DNA of 64,000 nt from Moritella sp. (GCF_013215705.1 NZ_JABSQR010000008.1:184980-248979); one strand, 5' to 3'. Counted from the stretch's first letter, positions 26,601 through 34,778 are shown. The notes: generated by a model from the letters alone, not told the origin. Translations and numbers: made by a program.

Positions 26601-27017
26601 CGCTCTTGATGCTATCGGATGATTTGGGTTTAATTGAAGTAAATCCCATAAATTACCGTAAAGATCTTCAAATACCGCTACAGTGCCGTAATCCTGCTCT
26701 TTAGGCTCTCTAATAAACTTTATACCTTCAGATAACATACGATTATAATCACGCCAAAAGTCATCTGTATTTAAGAATAGGAATACTCGACCACCAGCTT
26801 GATTTCCCACAAAGTCATTTTGCTCAGGCTTAGATGCACGAGCTAATAATAGTGTGACACCATTGGAACCTGGTGGCGAAACCACAACCCAACGTTTATC
26901 TTGTTCTGGTTGGTAAGTATCTTCAACAAGCTCAAATCTGAGTTTATTTACATAAAAATCAATTGCCTCATCATAGTCTTTAACTACTATCGCAATGTGT
27001 ACTATTGATTGTTTCAA
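26595..27017 (-). CDS. VOC-family (glyoxalase/bleomycin-resistance-like) protein, cassette 4
   Basis: A 140-residue single VOC domain with the two beta-alpha-beta-beta-beta modules: SIVHIAIVVKDYDEAIDFYV and VAVFEDLYGNLWDLLQL. The metal-ligand positions His (VHIAI) and Glu/Asp (VFEDLYGN) are present. The TTG at 27017 behind AGGATAGATGAA gives the family start MKQSIVHIA; the frame reaches 27038 but without a ribosome site. Substrate unknown; relatives include dioxygenases, fosfomycin and bleomycin resistance proteins. It is the last gene of the cassette array, its stop codon lying in attC. Confidence 0.85.
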   Translation of the reverse strand: MKQSIVHIAIVVKDYDEAIDFYVNKLRFELVEDTYQPEQDKRWVVVSPPGSNGVTLLLARASKPEQNDFVGNQAGGRVFLFLNTDDFWRDYNRMLSEGIKFIREPKEQDYGTVAVFEDLYGNLWDLLQLNPNHPIASRAL

Positions 27018-27056
27018 TTCATCTATCCTTGAATTCAATGCTGATGTAACTCAGCG

Positions 27057-27110
27057 CTATAACGCTCGCATTTGCGGGGTTACCATTCCGACAACATGCG
27101 CTTGTTAGGG
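27057..27110 (-). repeat. attC site of cassette 3
   Basis: Minus strand: CCCTAAC AAGCGC ... GCGAGC GTTATAG. About 54 bp with imperfect inner stem (GCATGTTGTCGG / CCGCAAATGC). Confidence 0.75.
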
Positions 27111-27443
27111 CTTGTACCCATATATAGTGATACTTTCTGAATCACTATCAATTTCAAAGCTCCCAATAACATTTAGCTGCTCGATTATTCTGGAAAGGTC
27201 CTGTGTTTTAAATTGAGTTGGTGCATTCTCATAAGGTTTGTGCCCAATACGATTTGGAAGCTCAAGCCATTCAATGCGCTTGAACTCGAATGGCCCATTC
27301 AAACCCTTAAACCATTCTGACTGTACGAGTAATTTCTTATCTGGATTTCGGCCAGGAGGATCATTGAGGGTCTCAAGTGTGTCGTCTATCGCTGACTGAG
27401 ACACTACCTCTTTAATAATTTTTGTGAACTCTAGTTTATTCAC
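27105..27443 (-). CDS. Hypothetical cassette protein, 112 residues (cassette 3)
   Basis: Starts at GTG 27443 behind CGGAG, giving MNKLEFTKIIKEVVSQSAID. The longer frame to 27476 runs into the attC site of the previous cassette and is not likely to be translated. The product is a soluble alpha/beta protein with NDPPGRNPDKKL and WFKGLNGPFEFKRIEWLELPN; I recognise no family, although the end (SFEIDSDSESITIYGYKP) suggests a compact domain. Its TAA stop lies in the attC core. Cassette cargo is often unknown. Confidence 0.7.
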   Translation of the reverse strand: MNKLEFTKIIKEVVSQSAIDDTLETLNDPPGRNPDKKLLVQSEWFKGLNGPFEFKRIEWLELPNRIGHKPYENAPTQFKTQDLSRIIEQLNVIGSFEIDSDSESITIYGYKP

Positions 27444-27458
27444 TGATGCTCCGATGGC

Positions 27459-27567
27459 GTATAACGCCGCAAACACTGGCGGCGTGCTGGCGCAGTGTTT
27501 TGCGCCTTTTCTTTTTTAGCAAAAAATGTGACAGCTTTAGCCGTCCGCGTGATTTGCCTTGTTAGGC
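27459..27567 (-). repeat. attC site of the abortive-infection cassette
   Basis: Minus strand: GCCTAAC AAGGC ... GGC GTTATAC over about 109 bp, longer than the others, with an inner GC-rich stem (GGCGCAAAACACTGCGCC). The GTTATAC end departs from GTTRRRY at one position. Confidence 0.7.
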
Positions 27568-28362
27568 ACTTTTCGCATGCAAATGTTCCATTACGAACAC
27601 TACAACTGTATGGGATGCATTAACTGCTAGCCTTGCCTCTGCTTGAACAATAGAAGGGGGAGTTTGACCTCTTCCATGTGCGGAACCTATATGGGATCTG
27701 AAAGCTCCAACTCCATCGATTACTGCAGATAGACCCTTTAAAATCTTATGCTGATCTGCAGCTAATGCGGGGTCAGAATTCAAAGGAAGGTCAATACGCA
27801 CTACTCCCCATAGATCTATTACGTTTAGTTTTCTCGGCATCCCAAGCTCAAACTTCTCGATATAAAATTTCAATGCCGATTCAATAATTGAGCATGCAGC
27901 TGTAATTGATGCATGAGGGTCTGAAGATATGTTTAGCACAGCTCTTTCGAATTCTTTTTCTATAGACGAAAAGTCACCAGTCTTAAAAAAATCTTCAAGT
28001 GTTTTGGTTATTGAATTTGATCCTGCTGGTATGACATGGCCATTCACTCTATATACAAGGTTGTTTTTTGCTAAGGCAGCAGAAATCCTTTCTTGTCCTG
28101 TTTCAAGGTCGTTTCCACAAAAAGAATCGTTATCCATATATTTTTGAATAACACCACCCAAAACCTCCAATGCTTCAACTGAATCATCTTCATTGCAACG
28201 CTTTAGCCAACTGCTACATTTCGTTTCACAATTACCCTGAGGAGCATCACCTGGAGCCCCCGCTTCCATGAATAGTGATTCGAGCTTTGTGTGACTGTAA
28301 TAATGTGCGGCAATTATTGAAGCCACTGAACCTATAACTGAATTTGGAATTAATGCGTTCAA
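27562..28362 (-). CDS. Abortive-infection family protein (Abi_C / HEPN-like), cassette 2
   Basis: 266 residues starting at TTG 28362, supported by GGAGG seven bases upstream. The C-terminal ~150 residues match the Abi_C domain: HASITAACSIIESALKFYIE, LSAVIDGVGAFRSHIGSAHGRG, and EARLAVNASHTVVVFVMEHL. The Arg-Ser...His of FRSHIGSAHG is the HEPN-type active-site pattern, consistent with an RNA-cutting toxin that stops phage growth by killing or arresting the cell. The N-terminal half has several Cys (NCETKCSSWLKRC) of unknown role. Phage defence is a family inference. Confidence 0.8.
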   Translation of the reverse strand: MNALIPNSVIGSVASIIAAHYYSHTKLESLFMEAGAPGDAPQGNCETKCSSWLKRCNEDDSVEALEVLGGVIQKYMDNDSFCGNDLETGQERISAALAKNNLVYRVNGHVIPAGSNSITKTLEDFFKTGDFSSIEKEFERAVLNISSDPHASITAACSIIESALKFYIEKFELGMPRKLNVIDLWGVVRIDLPLNSDPALAADQHKILKGLSAVIDGVGAFRSHIGSAHGRGQTPPSIVQAEARLAVNASHTVVVFVMEHLHAKSA

Positions 28363-28390
28363 ATTTGAACCTCCGTTTGAGTAACTGCTT

Positions 28391-28445
28391 GCTCAACACT
28401 CGAATAAGGTGTCGGCTACGCGACACCTATTCTTATATGTTAGGC
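28391..28445 (-). repeat. attC site of the first (broken) cassette
   Basis: Minus strand: GCCTAAC ATATAA, stem GAATAGGTGTCG / CGACACCTTATTC, GTTGAGC. The right arm has one extra T, the unpaired base that integron integrases recognise. Confidence 0.85.
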
Positions 28446-29125
28446 AACAAAATTACGCCGTAAATATCTAAAACACTGTTCTTCTTTTTCTGTTACTTCA
28501 AACAGACTGCTAGTGAAAATATCATACAATACTTTACAAACATCAGATAAATCCAAGTTATTAAAAGTATTCCAATTTGGATTATTGATAACCTGTAAAT
28601 GGACTTTATTTCTCAGGTTTCTTAAAGACTCTAATTTTTCATATATAGCTTTATTTGAACCAAAGATGTGTTTTGATTTTGCACATTTGATCATTGCGTC
28701 GAATGACATATGCTTCAGTTTTTCTTCGGGTAGTTTTTTATAAATAACAGTGTCGACTCTAACCACTTCACCATCAAGTTTCTTTTGATTGCCTTTAAAG
28801 CTAATTTTTTCAACCCAATCCGTTTTAGTGTGATAACCATTAACTATGAGTAGGAAATGTAATAATGACTCGATAATACTGCAACCGACAAGAACAATTG
28901 TTTTTATCGTTTGGTAGAAATGACAGAGCTAAGTTTTATCTCTTGAAGTACCTTATCTTGAAATTGTATATATTGAAGGTTATAAGCAATATTTTTCCTG
29001 TGGGCATAAACATGTTCATAACCTCTATTTGTATATAAGACTTTTTTCAATACAGATTCTAGCCTGCCAATTGGGCATGGATACCAAGTTACTTGATCTT
29101 CACCGACTCTTGAAAGTTCAGACAT
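28440..29125 (-). pseudogene. HEPN-like cassette protein, frameshifted (cassette 1)
   Basis: Two frames together form one protein. The first starts at ATG 29125 behind AAGGGAAAG and reads MSELSRVGEDQVTWYP to a TAA at 28904. The second frame overlaps it and continues without stops through TIKTIVLVGCSIIESLLHFL to the stop at 28440. A single missing base near 28904-28925 explains the split; the whole would be about 228 residues. The second part holds LRNLRNKVHLQV, the RNxxxH pattern of HEPN domains. Either a real 1-base deletion, a sequencing error, or programmed slippage. Original role perhaps RNA-targeting defence. Confidence 0.7.
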
Positions 29126-29145
29126 ACTTTCCCTTGTTGCCTAAC

Positions 29146-29571
29146 ATTTATATAACAGGACTCTCGATTTCCCAAATTCATTCACCTCAATAAAAGTAGA
29201 TTAATTAATTGAAAAGTAAGGTTATACTTCAAATTTATTAATTACATGCTTATGGAAAAGCGAGCCGTCCTGTAAATTATTTATTTAGTCTTATAAGTTA
29301 TATACAAGGCTAGCTATGTAATTGAGTATATTGACATTAATTTTAGCCTGCAAGATAAACCTGACTGTCTTTTGATAAATCGAGACTTCGTTCACCAAAA
29401 TACCAATAACACGTATAAAATACGCCTATCTAGTCATTTTAGTTAGTTGAAGAACGCAACACGTTGCTGTTCATAAGTGAAATTAGAAGTTAGTGATGAG
29501 ACATAGCCTCGCCTCATTTATTTTAATTATCTCCCTGAAATATCTCTTGGAGAACGCCAAAATGTCGTCTA
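29146..29571. other. Region upstream of the cassette array; no integrase gene
   Basis: About 425 bases without a gene. A 7-bp inverted repeat ACAGGAC / GTCCTGT lies about 110 bases apart near 29156 and 29270. GTTAGGC at the array start could be a former attI or a damaged attC; I see no paired R/L boxes beyond it. Confidence 0.5.
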
Positions 29572-30036
29572 TTACGTCAAATCTACCTTGCGCTTAACCA
29601 TATAATCAAAAGCAAAACGCCCCCCACTAAAGATAACAACTTGCAACAATAGAGTTCCCCATAATACATGCTGAGCGTAAGCGGCGGCGGCAATATCTTC
29701 CAAGCTAATAACAGCCACAATATTGACGAAAAATAACCCCAATGCAGAGAAACGACTTGCTAATCCAGCCATCAATAATAAGGGTAGAATGATCTCAGCA
29801 GCAGTCCCTAAATAAGCAGCTAGTTCATAAGGCAATAATGGTACGTGATATTCCTCTTCAAATAGAAATAACGTACTGTCCCAGTTGTTTAGCTTTGTCA
29901 GTCCAGATGAAAAGAAAGCCCAACCGACATACAAACGTGCGGCCAGTAATGCAACAGGTTCTAACATACTTACTTTTTCTATAATACGTCGATAAATTTG
30001 ATTCACTGATAACAACAATGAGTTTGAAGTATTCAT
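29572..30036 (-). CDS. DoxX-family membrane protein of the bufferin operon
   Basis: 154 residues with four predicted membrane helices and the DoxX signature LAARLYVGWAFFSSGLTKL. Starts at ATG 30036 behind AAAGAGAG; the HvfC/BufC stop overlaps just upstream. It is the last gene of an operon for a copper-binding modified peptide. DoxX proteins recur in these operons; their task is not settled, with redox or membrane steps suggested. Confidence 0.88.
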   Translation of the reverse strand: MNTSNSLLLSVNQIYRRIIEKVSMLEPVALLAARLYVGWAFFSSGLTKLNNWDSTLFLFEEEYHVPLLPYELAAYLGTAAEIILPLLLMAGLASRFSALGLFFVNIVAVISLEDIAAAAYAQHVLWGTLLLQVVIFSGGRFAFDYMVKRKVDLT

Positions 30037-30038
30037 GG

Positions 30039-30821
30039 TCAACTCTCTTTAAAATAATGAATTAAGTTATGTTCGATGGCGCTAATCAACCAGGCTTGAA
30101 ATGAAAATAGACTATCATGCCGCACAGTATCAAGCGACTGAGCGAGTGAATTCCCCAACATTAAAGATAAAATGAAGCGCCCTTCACTCTCTGTTAACTT
30201 GGTTACTTGGGGTTGAAACTCAGATCGATAAATCATGACAGTATGGTCCACCAGCACAGACGATAAGGCTTGCTTAGCAAGATTAAAAGCACCATCGCGC
30301 TGCTCTTGATTATCGTGATGGTGTGCGTCAAAAATCTCCACTACTGGATAGCTTGTGCTTAGCAATTTCACATTGTCGTTAAACGTAATAAATATATGTT
30401 CGGGTTCGAAATTAGTCAGCAGTTGTAATGACGTTTGCTCTAAACTTTGGTCGCGGCCATGTAACGCACAATGAATGTGCCAATCCAAAACTGCACAATG
30501 AACAAGGTACGGATAATCCACACCAATTTTCGTTGCCGCGATAAATTCAGAAAATTCAGCGCCCCATTGTCCCCAGTCACCTTGAACTGGTGGTGATGTT
30601 TTCAGAAACTGCTGGACCAAACAAGTACGAATATCACTATCAAGTAATTCAAACACAGTCGGAAAAGTGATGCTTAGCGCACGTTCAGCATTAGCTAACA
30701 AATTACGACGATAAATACTGATGCCTTGAGTGCTAAAGCCATTTAGAGCTGTACCTGATTCCTCATCACTCCAAATCGTATCCAATAGTCGCTGTTGTTC
30801 ATTGATAAAAGAGTCATTCAT
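30039..30821 (-). CDS. bufC: BufC/HvfC-type DUF2063 partner protein
   Basis: 260 residues with the N-terminal DUF2063 putative DNA-binding domain (INEQQRLLDTIW, GISIYRRNLLANAERALSITFPTVFELL), which in these systems acts as the partner that presents the precursor peptide to the MNIO enzyme. It overlaps bufB by eight bases (GTGATGAATGAC), showing translational coupling, and is followed directly by the DoxX gene. The name HvfC is used in Haemophilus/Vibrio. DNA binding is not expected in spite of the Pfam name. Confidence 0.88.
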   Translation of the reverse strand: MNDSFINEQQRLLDTIWSDEESGTALNGFSTQGISIYRRNLLANAERALSITFPTVFELLDSDIRTCLVQQFLKTSPPVQGDWGQWGAEFSEFIAATKIGVDYPYLVHCAVLDWHIHCALHGRDQSLEQTSLQLLTNFEPEHIFITFNDNVKLLSTSYPVVEIFDAHHHDNQEQRDGAFNLAKQALSSVLVDHTVMIYRSEFQPQVTKLTESEGRFILSLMLGNSLAQSLDTVRHDSLFSFQAWLISAIEHNLIHYFKES

Positions 30822-31692
30822 CACTAGCCCCCAACACGGTATTAGCTATAGCACGTGCCTTTTCTGCTTCGCCAACTAACACTGACCACGCGGGTAAATC
30901 TGAATCCCATTCAACTAATGTTGGCACAGCACCAAAGCGCGTTAATGCTTGTTGGTAGCCTTGCCAAACGTCATCAGAAACAGGCCGCGCATGATCATCA
31001 ATAACCATTTGACCATCAGGAACCGCACTGCAACCCGCGAGATGTATCTGCGCGACACTATTCACTGGCAAGGTATTGATATAATTAGTGACCGATTTCT
31101 GAATGTTTCCGCCTTCAAAATTCAAGCTATTCACCGCAATATTGTTAATATCGAGCAGTATTTTAGCGCCTGTCTGTTTACACAGTTGCGTTAGAAATTC
31201 GGCTTCAGAAAGATAACTTTCATCAAATTTCACATAAGCCGACACATTTTCAATAATCAGCTCACGTCCTAAGTACGATTGCACTTTATCTATTTGCTCG
31301 CACATTCGATTTAAATTATGACGTGTATGCGCTATCGGTAATAAGTCACCGCTATGTATCAGTTGCCCTTGCATTTGTAATTGCCCCCACGTAAAACAAG
31401 CATGTTCAGACATTAAAAAAGGATCGATGGTTTGCGTTAATTGCTTTAAACGCGTTAAATAACTCGCAGGTATATCCTGTAACGATCCAAGACCCATAGA
31501 CGTTGAATGCAAACTAACAGGATAGGCCTCTCTTACTTGATTAAGGACAGATAATGCAGCGCCACCTTGTCCAAAGAAGTTCTCTGAATGCACTTCCACA
31601 AAGTCAACTTGCTTAGCCGACGTTAATATGTCGGTAAAGTGTGGGTGCCTTAGTCCAACACCCACTAATATATCTTTACTATGTACCGACAT
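30814..31692 (-). CDS. bufB: BufB/HvfB multinuclear iron oxidase (MNIO, DUF692)
   Basis: 292-residue TIM-barrel MNIO enzyme. Family motifs present: VGVGLRHPHF, FVEVHSENFFG, SLHSTSMGLGS, MSEHACFTWG, ENVSAYVKF, LLDINNIAVNSLNF, QIHLAGC and DDHARPV, which carry the His, Asp and Glu iron ligands. It should convert Cys residues of the BufA precursor into 5-thiooxazoles that bind copper. The ATG follows AAGGAGCATGTT and lies 17 bases behind bufA. Confidence 0.93.
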   Translation of the reverse strand: MSVHSKDILVGVGLRHPHFTDILTSAKQVDFVEVHSENFFGQGGAALSVLNQVREAYPVSLHSTSMGLGSLQDIPASYLTRLKQLTQTIDPFLMSEHACFTWGQLQMQGQLIHSGDLLPIAHTRHNLNRMCEQIDKVQSYLGRELIIENVSAYVKFDESYLSEAEFLTQLCKQTGAKILLDINNIAVNSLNFEGGNIQKSVTNYINTLPVNSVAQIHLAGCSAVPDGQMVIDDHARPVSDDVWQGYQQALTRFGAVPTLVEWDSDLPAWSVLVGEAEKARAIANTVLGASDE

Positions 31693-31708
31693 AACATGCT
31701 CCTTAGTC

Positions 31709-31987
31709 TTATTTAGAGGTTAAATATAACTGCTTGGCTTCTTGCTTCGACAATCCACCCAATGTTGAACAGGTACCTTTTGTGACTAATTTCCACTCAC
31801 CTTTATCATGACTCAGGCTTGATTGCCCAGCACATGAATGGGTACCGGCTAAGTTCGCACAATCGTTTTGACCCGCTTTCGCTACGCCGTAACACTTTTC
31901 TTTTTTACTTGCTGCTTCTGCAGAGGCAATAACACCCGTAGACATCACAGCCGCTAATGCAGCACTTACTATTAATTTATTATTCAT
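31709..31987 (-). CDS. bufA: Bufferin precursor peptide (BufA1-type, DUF2282)
   Basis: 92-residue RiPP precursor. A Sec signal ([25 protein letters not shown]) is followed by the DUF2282 core with four Cys: [26 protein letters not shown] and KGTCSTLGG. In characterised bufferins the central Cys become thiooxazoles and the product chelates copper in the periplasm. First biosynthetic gene ahead of bufB, bufC and doxX. Unlike most RiPP leaders, the leader here is a secretion signal. Confidence 0.92.
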   Translation of the reverse strand: MNNKLIVSAALAAVMSTGVIASAEAASKKEKCYGVAKAGQNDCANLAGTHSCAGQSSLSHDKGEWKLVTKGTCSTLGGLSKQEAKQLYLTSK

Positions 31988-32030
31988 AATGGTTCCTATA
32001 CCGTTAACGCGTCATGAGTACGATTCAATA

Positions 32031-32516
32031 TTAGTCGTACACTTTTTCGATTTGATCTTCGGTTAATCCTTTAATATCAATCCAGTTAACTTGCGCTGTT
32101 TCGATATAACCAGGAATATCAGTGTTCCATTTTGTCTGAACAGCCTTGTTGTAATTCAGGTACAATTTGTCGCCACGAATATGCCAAGCAGTTGGGTCGG
32201 TATCTAATTTTTTATTCAATGCCACGCCCATCGCGCAAAAACCGCCATATTGTGGTGCATATTTACTTGGATCTGCTTTGAATAAATCGCGGTTATCAGC
32301 AGATGAAAACTGATAAATGGCGCCATTATAAGCGGCTGTGAAATTGTTCGAACCTTTAGTTGGCGTACCTTTTGTAAAGTAAGACACCGTATCGTAACCA
32401 CTGATTGCGATGTCATTACTGTTCGCATTTACTTCAATGTTTGCAGCAAAAGTTAAGCTGCTAGCGACAAGTGCAGTCGTCATGAATGTTGATTTTACAA
32501 ATGTTGAAAGCTTCAT
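32031..32516 (-). CDS. Periplasmic YHS-domain protein, first gene of the bufferin operon
   Basis: 161 residues with signal peptide (MKLSTFVKSTFMTTALVASSLTFA) and a YHS-type domain: AISGYDTVSYFTKGTPTKG, FSSADNRDLFKADPSKYAPQYGGFCAMGVA. YHS domains occur in copper-handling proteins, though the motif here lacks the classic metal Cys pair and has one Cys. It starts behind ACGGAGAATACT and ends 43 bases before bufA, same strand. A role with the bufferin in copper handling is inferred from the neighbourhood. Confidence 0.85.
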   Translation of the reverse strand: MKLSTFVKSTFMTTALVASSLTFAANIEVNANSNDIAISGYDTVSYFTKGTPTKGSNNFTAAYNGAIYQFSSADNRDLFKADPSKYAPQYGGFCAMGVALNKKLDTDPTAWHIRGDKLYLNYNKAVQTKWNTDIPGYIETAQVNWIDIKGLTEDQIEKVYD

Positions 32517-32675
32517 AGTATTCTCCGTATTTTATGAAAAGTTTAATGTTAACCATTTACGCATTCGAAGGTTGTCTTCCTTAGTTGTAAATATAGTGCT
32601 TTCAATCATTCAAAAGGGATGACATAGTCCTAACATTGAACCCAATCGTCCAAAATAGTTCTATATGAGGTAATA

Positions 32676-33497
32676 ATGGATCCGTTATCAGTCATTCTTC
32701 AACGATTTTCAATGAATACCGAAGTGTTCTTTACCGGTCATCTTTGTGGTATATCTAATTTCAATCGAGAACCAAACAAAGGTCATTTACATCTGTTGCA
32801 AAGTGGTGAGATCACAATAATTGATGAGCAAGGAACCTCACATTTAATCAATGAACCCACCGTGATGTTTTTTCCCACACAGCATGCGCACCGTGTAATA
32901 GCCAGTGAAGAAAATCCACCAAAATTGGTCTGTGCAAGCATCGTTTATAATGAAAATACAGCGAATCCGATTGCCGATGCCCTGCCAAGATTACTGTGCT
33001 TCAAACTCAGTGAAAACGAAGCGCTAATGAAAACTGCACAGTGGTTATTTGAAGAGGCATTTAACGAAGATAGCGGACGGTTACCAATGATTAACGCGTT
33101 GACAGATATCTTTATTATTTACGTGCTACGCCATGTTATTGATAACAACATCATGCAGCATGGTTTGCTCGCAGGATTAGCCCATCCGCAAATATCGAAA
33201 GTGTTATTGGCTATACACGAGACACCAGAGCGACAATGGGGATTAGAGGAGATGGCAGAACTAGCGCTTATGTCTCGATCAAAATTTGCCGACGTATTTA
33301 AGCGTACGGTAGGCCAAAGCCCAGGCGACTATATAATTGATTGGCGTATTGTTGTGGCGAAGGGTCTACTATTACAAAACAAGCCAGTGGCCCTTGTTGC
33401 TAATGCCGTAGGTTATGAAAATGGGTCAGCGCTAGCGCGAGTATTTAGGAAGAAACTCGGCATTTCGCCTAAACGGTGGATTGAGCAAACGCTTTAA
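32676..33497 (+). CDS. AraC-family transcriptional regulator (cupin-type)
   Basis: 273 residues. Residues 1-170 form an AraC_binding_2/cupin-6 sensor domain (LCGISNFNREPNKGHLHLLQSG, FFPTQHAHRV); residues 180-273 are the AraC double helix-turn-helix (WGLEEMAELALMSRSKFADVFKRTVGQSPGDYI, VANAVGYENGSALARVFRKKLGISPKRW). It follows GAGG and is divergent from the YHS-bufferin operon across 159 bases, so it may control that operon, itself, or the next gene. Confidence 0.9.
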   Translation: MDPLSVILQRFSMNTEVFFTGHLCGISNFNREPNKGHLHLLQSGEITIIDEQGTSHLINEPTVMFFPTQHAHRVIASEENPPKLVCASIVYNENTANPIADALPRLLCFKLSENEALMKTAQWLFEEAFNEDSGRLPMINALTDIFIIYVLRHVIDNNIMQHGLLAGLAHPQISKVLLAIHETPERQWGLEEMAELALMSRSKFADVFKRTVGQSPGDYIIDWRIVVAKGLLLQNKPVALVANAVGYENGSALARVFRKKLGISPKRWIEQTL

Positions 33498-33568
33498 TAC
33501 AAAAAAGGCTAGCACAATGCTAACCCGCTTAATTCTTATCGCTATCTACAAAATATTAGTACTTTGTC

Positions 33569-34621
33569 TTATACCAGACTCGTCAACATCTCATCTGAAT
33601 ATTCAACTAAGTCCTTACCATCTCGAACACGCTCGACATAATCAGGGTTGGCAATAAATGGTCGGCCTATCGCCAGCAGATCAAATTTATCATCCGTAAT
33701 CGCTTTGCTACCTGCTTCAGCAGTAAAGCTACCCACGCCCACTAATGTCTTGTTATAAATGCTACGAACATAACTTGACGCTCGACCACCTAAATAATCA
33801 AATTCCATCGCATCATCAAAAATGCCAATATGTAAGAAAGCTAAATCACGCTGCTCAAGTTCGGGGATAAGATAATCGAATACCGCACGGTCACGACTGT
33901 CACCAGCCATATTGAAGTATGCACCGGGTGATACACGTAGTGCCGTTCTCTCATTACCGATACGAGCAACGATTGCATCAACAACCTCAAGAGCGAAACG
34001 TGACATGTTTTCAGGTGTCTGGCCATATTCATCACTGCGGCGGTTACTGTCGTGATGTAAGAATTGGTCAATTAAATAACCGTTAGCGCCATGTATTTCA
34101 ACACCATCAAAACCTGCGTCTATCGCGTTTGCTGCGGCTTGAGAATAATCACTCACTAACTGAGCAATCTCTTCTACCGATACAGCCTTTGGTATTTGAT
34201 AAGTCAGCTCACGCATTCTAGGTACACTACCTTCAACACCGACTGCAGAAGGCGCCATGACATCTTGGCTACCTGTTGCTTGGTAAAAGTGTGGATGTGC
34301 AACACGACCCGTGTGCCAAAGCTGTGCAAATATTTTACCACCATTTTGATGTACTGCATCAGTTACAGTTCTCCAACCATCAATTTGTGCCGGTGTAAAG
34401 ATACCAGGAGTATTTGGATAACCTTGACCATCTGGACGTATGATCACCGCTTCAGAAATGATTAAACCAGCCTCGGCCCGACGACCATAGTAGTCAGCCA
34501 TATCTTGAGTCGGTACTAATTCATCATCAGCCATACAGCGAGTCAACGGCGCCATTAGAATGCGATTTTTTAACGATAAAGTCTTATTAAGTACATAAGT
34601 TTGAAATAGGTTATCAGTCAT
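33569..34621 (-). CDS. nemA: Old yellow enzyme family alkene / N-ethylmaleimide reductase
   Basis: 350-residue FMN TIM barrel that reduces activated C=C bonds and reactive electrophiles with NADPH. Visible: LKNRILMAPLTRC, YYGRRAEAGLIISEA, FAQLWHTGRV, the active-site pair in VEIHGANGYLIDQFLH (His/Asn), and IGRPFIANPDYVERV. Length fits E. coli NemA (365). Divergent from a TetR regulator, with three palindromic operators between them, the nemR-nemA logic. Confidence 0.92.
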   Translation of the reverse strand: MTDNLFQTYVLNKTLSLKNRILMAPLTRCMADDELVPTQDMADYYGRRAEAGLIISEAVIIRPDGQGYPNTPGIFTPAQIDGWRTVTDAVHQNGGKIFAQLWHTGRVAHPHFYQATGSQDVMAPSAVGVEGSVPRMRELTYQIPKAVSVEEIAQLVSDYSQAAANAIDAGFDGVEIHGANGYLIDQFLHHDSNRRSDEYGQTPENMSRFALEVVDAIVARIGNERTALRVSPGAYFNMAGDSRDRAVFDYLIPELEQRDLAFLHIGIFDDAMEFDYLGGRASSYVRSIYNKTLVGVGSFTAEAGSKAITDDKFDLLAIGRPFIANPDYVERVRDGKDLVEYSDEMLTSLV

Positions 34622-34636
34622 AGCGATGTCCGTTTC

Positions 34637-34704
34637 TTGAATGTACGTTCAAGATAATCTTTTTTGAATGATCATTCAACAACTATTTTTGAATAAACAT
34701 TCAA
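34637..34704. promoter_or_regulatory. Three TTGAATG-type palindromic operators between nemA and its TetR regulator
   Basis: TTGAATGTACGTTCAA (34637-34652), TTGAATGATCATTCAA (34664-34679) and TTGAATAAACATTCAA (34689-34704) are 16-bp palindromes; the first two are perfect. Start-to-start spacings are 27 and 25 bp. They fill the promoter region of nemA and lie upstream of the TetR gene, so they are the probable TetR binding sites. Confidence 0.85.
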
Positions 34705-34778
34705 AATTGATTATAATGGACTTCATTGCATAATATGACTCAGCGATAAAGAGTCTCAAGAAGAGTTACCGACTAGCC

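Larger units (their letters stand above)
26547..29145 (-). mobile_element. Integron cassette array without integrase (CALIN), four cassettes
   Basis: Four genes on the minus strand, each followed by an attC-type site with RYYYAAC and GTTRRRY ends. Sites: 28391-28445, 27459-27567, 27057-27110, 26547-26600. Each stop codon lies in or next to the first attC core. The array begins at GTTAGGC (29139-29145, minus strand). No integron integrase gene is near, so this is a CALIN. Cassette order from the start: broken HEPN-like, abortive infection protein, hypothetical, VOC protein. The array borders the IS91 remnant on its far side. Confidence 0.85.

Noticed and set aside
29139..29280. attI or fifth attC at the start of the cassette array
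   Set aside because: Only the GTTAGGC core is seen; no matching RYYYAAC partner or arm pairing could be found.
26344..29571. Integron integrase gene
   Set aside because: All frames were read; none has tyrosine recombinase motifs. The recombinase at 44066 is distant and lacks the IntI-specific helix.
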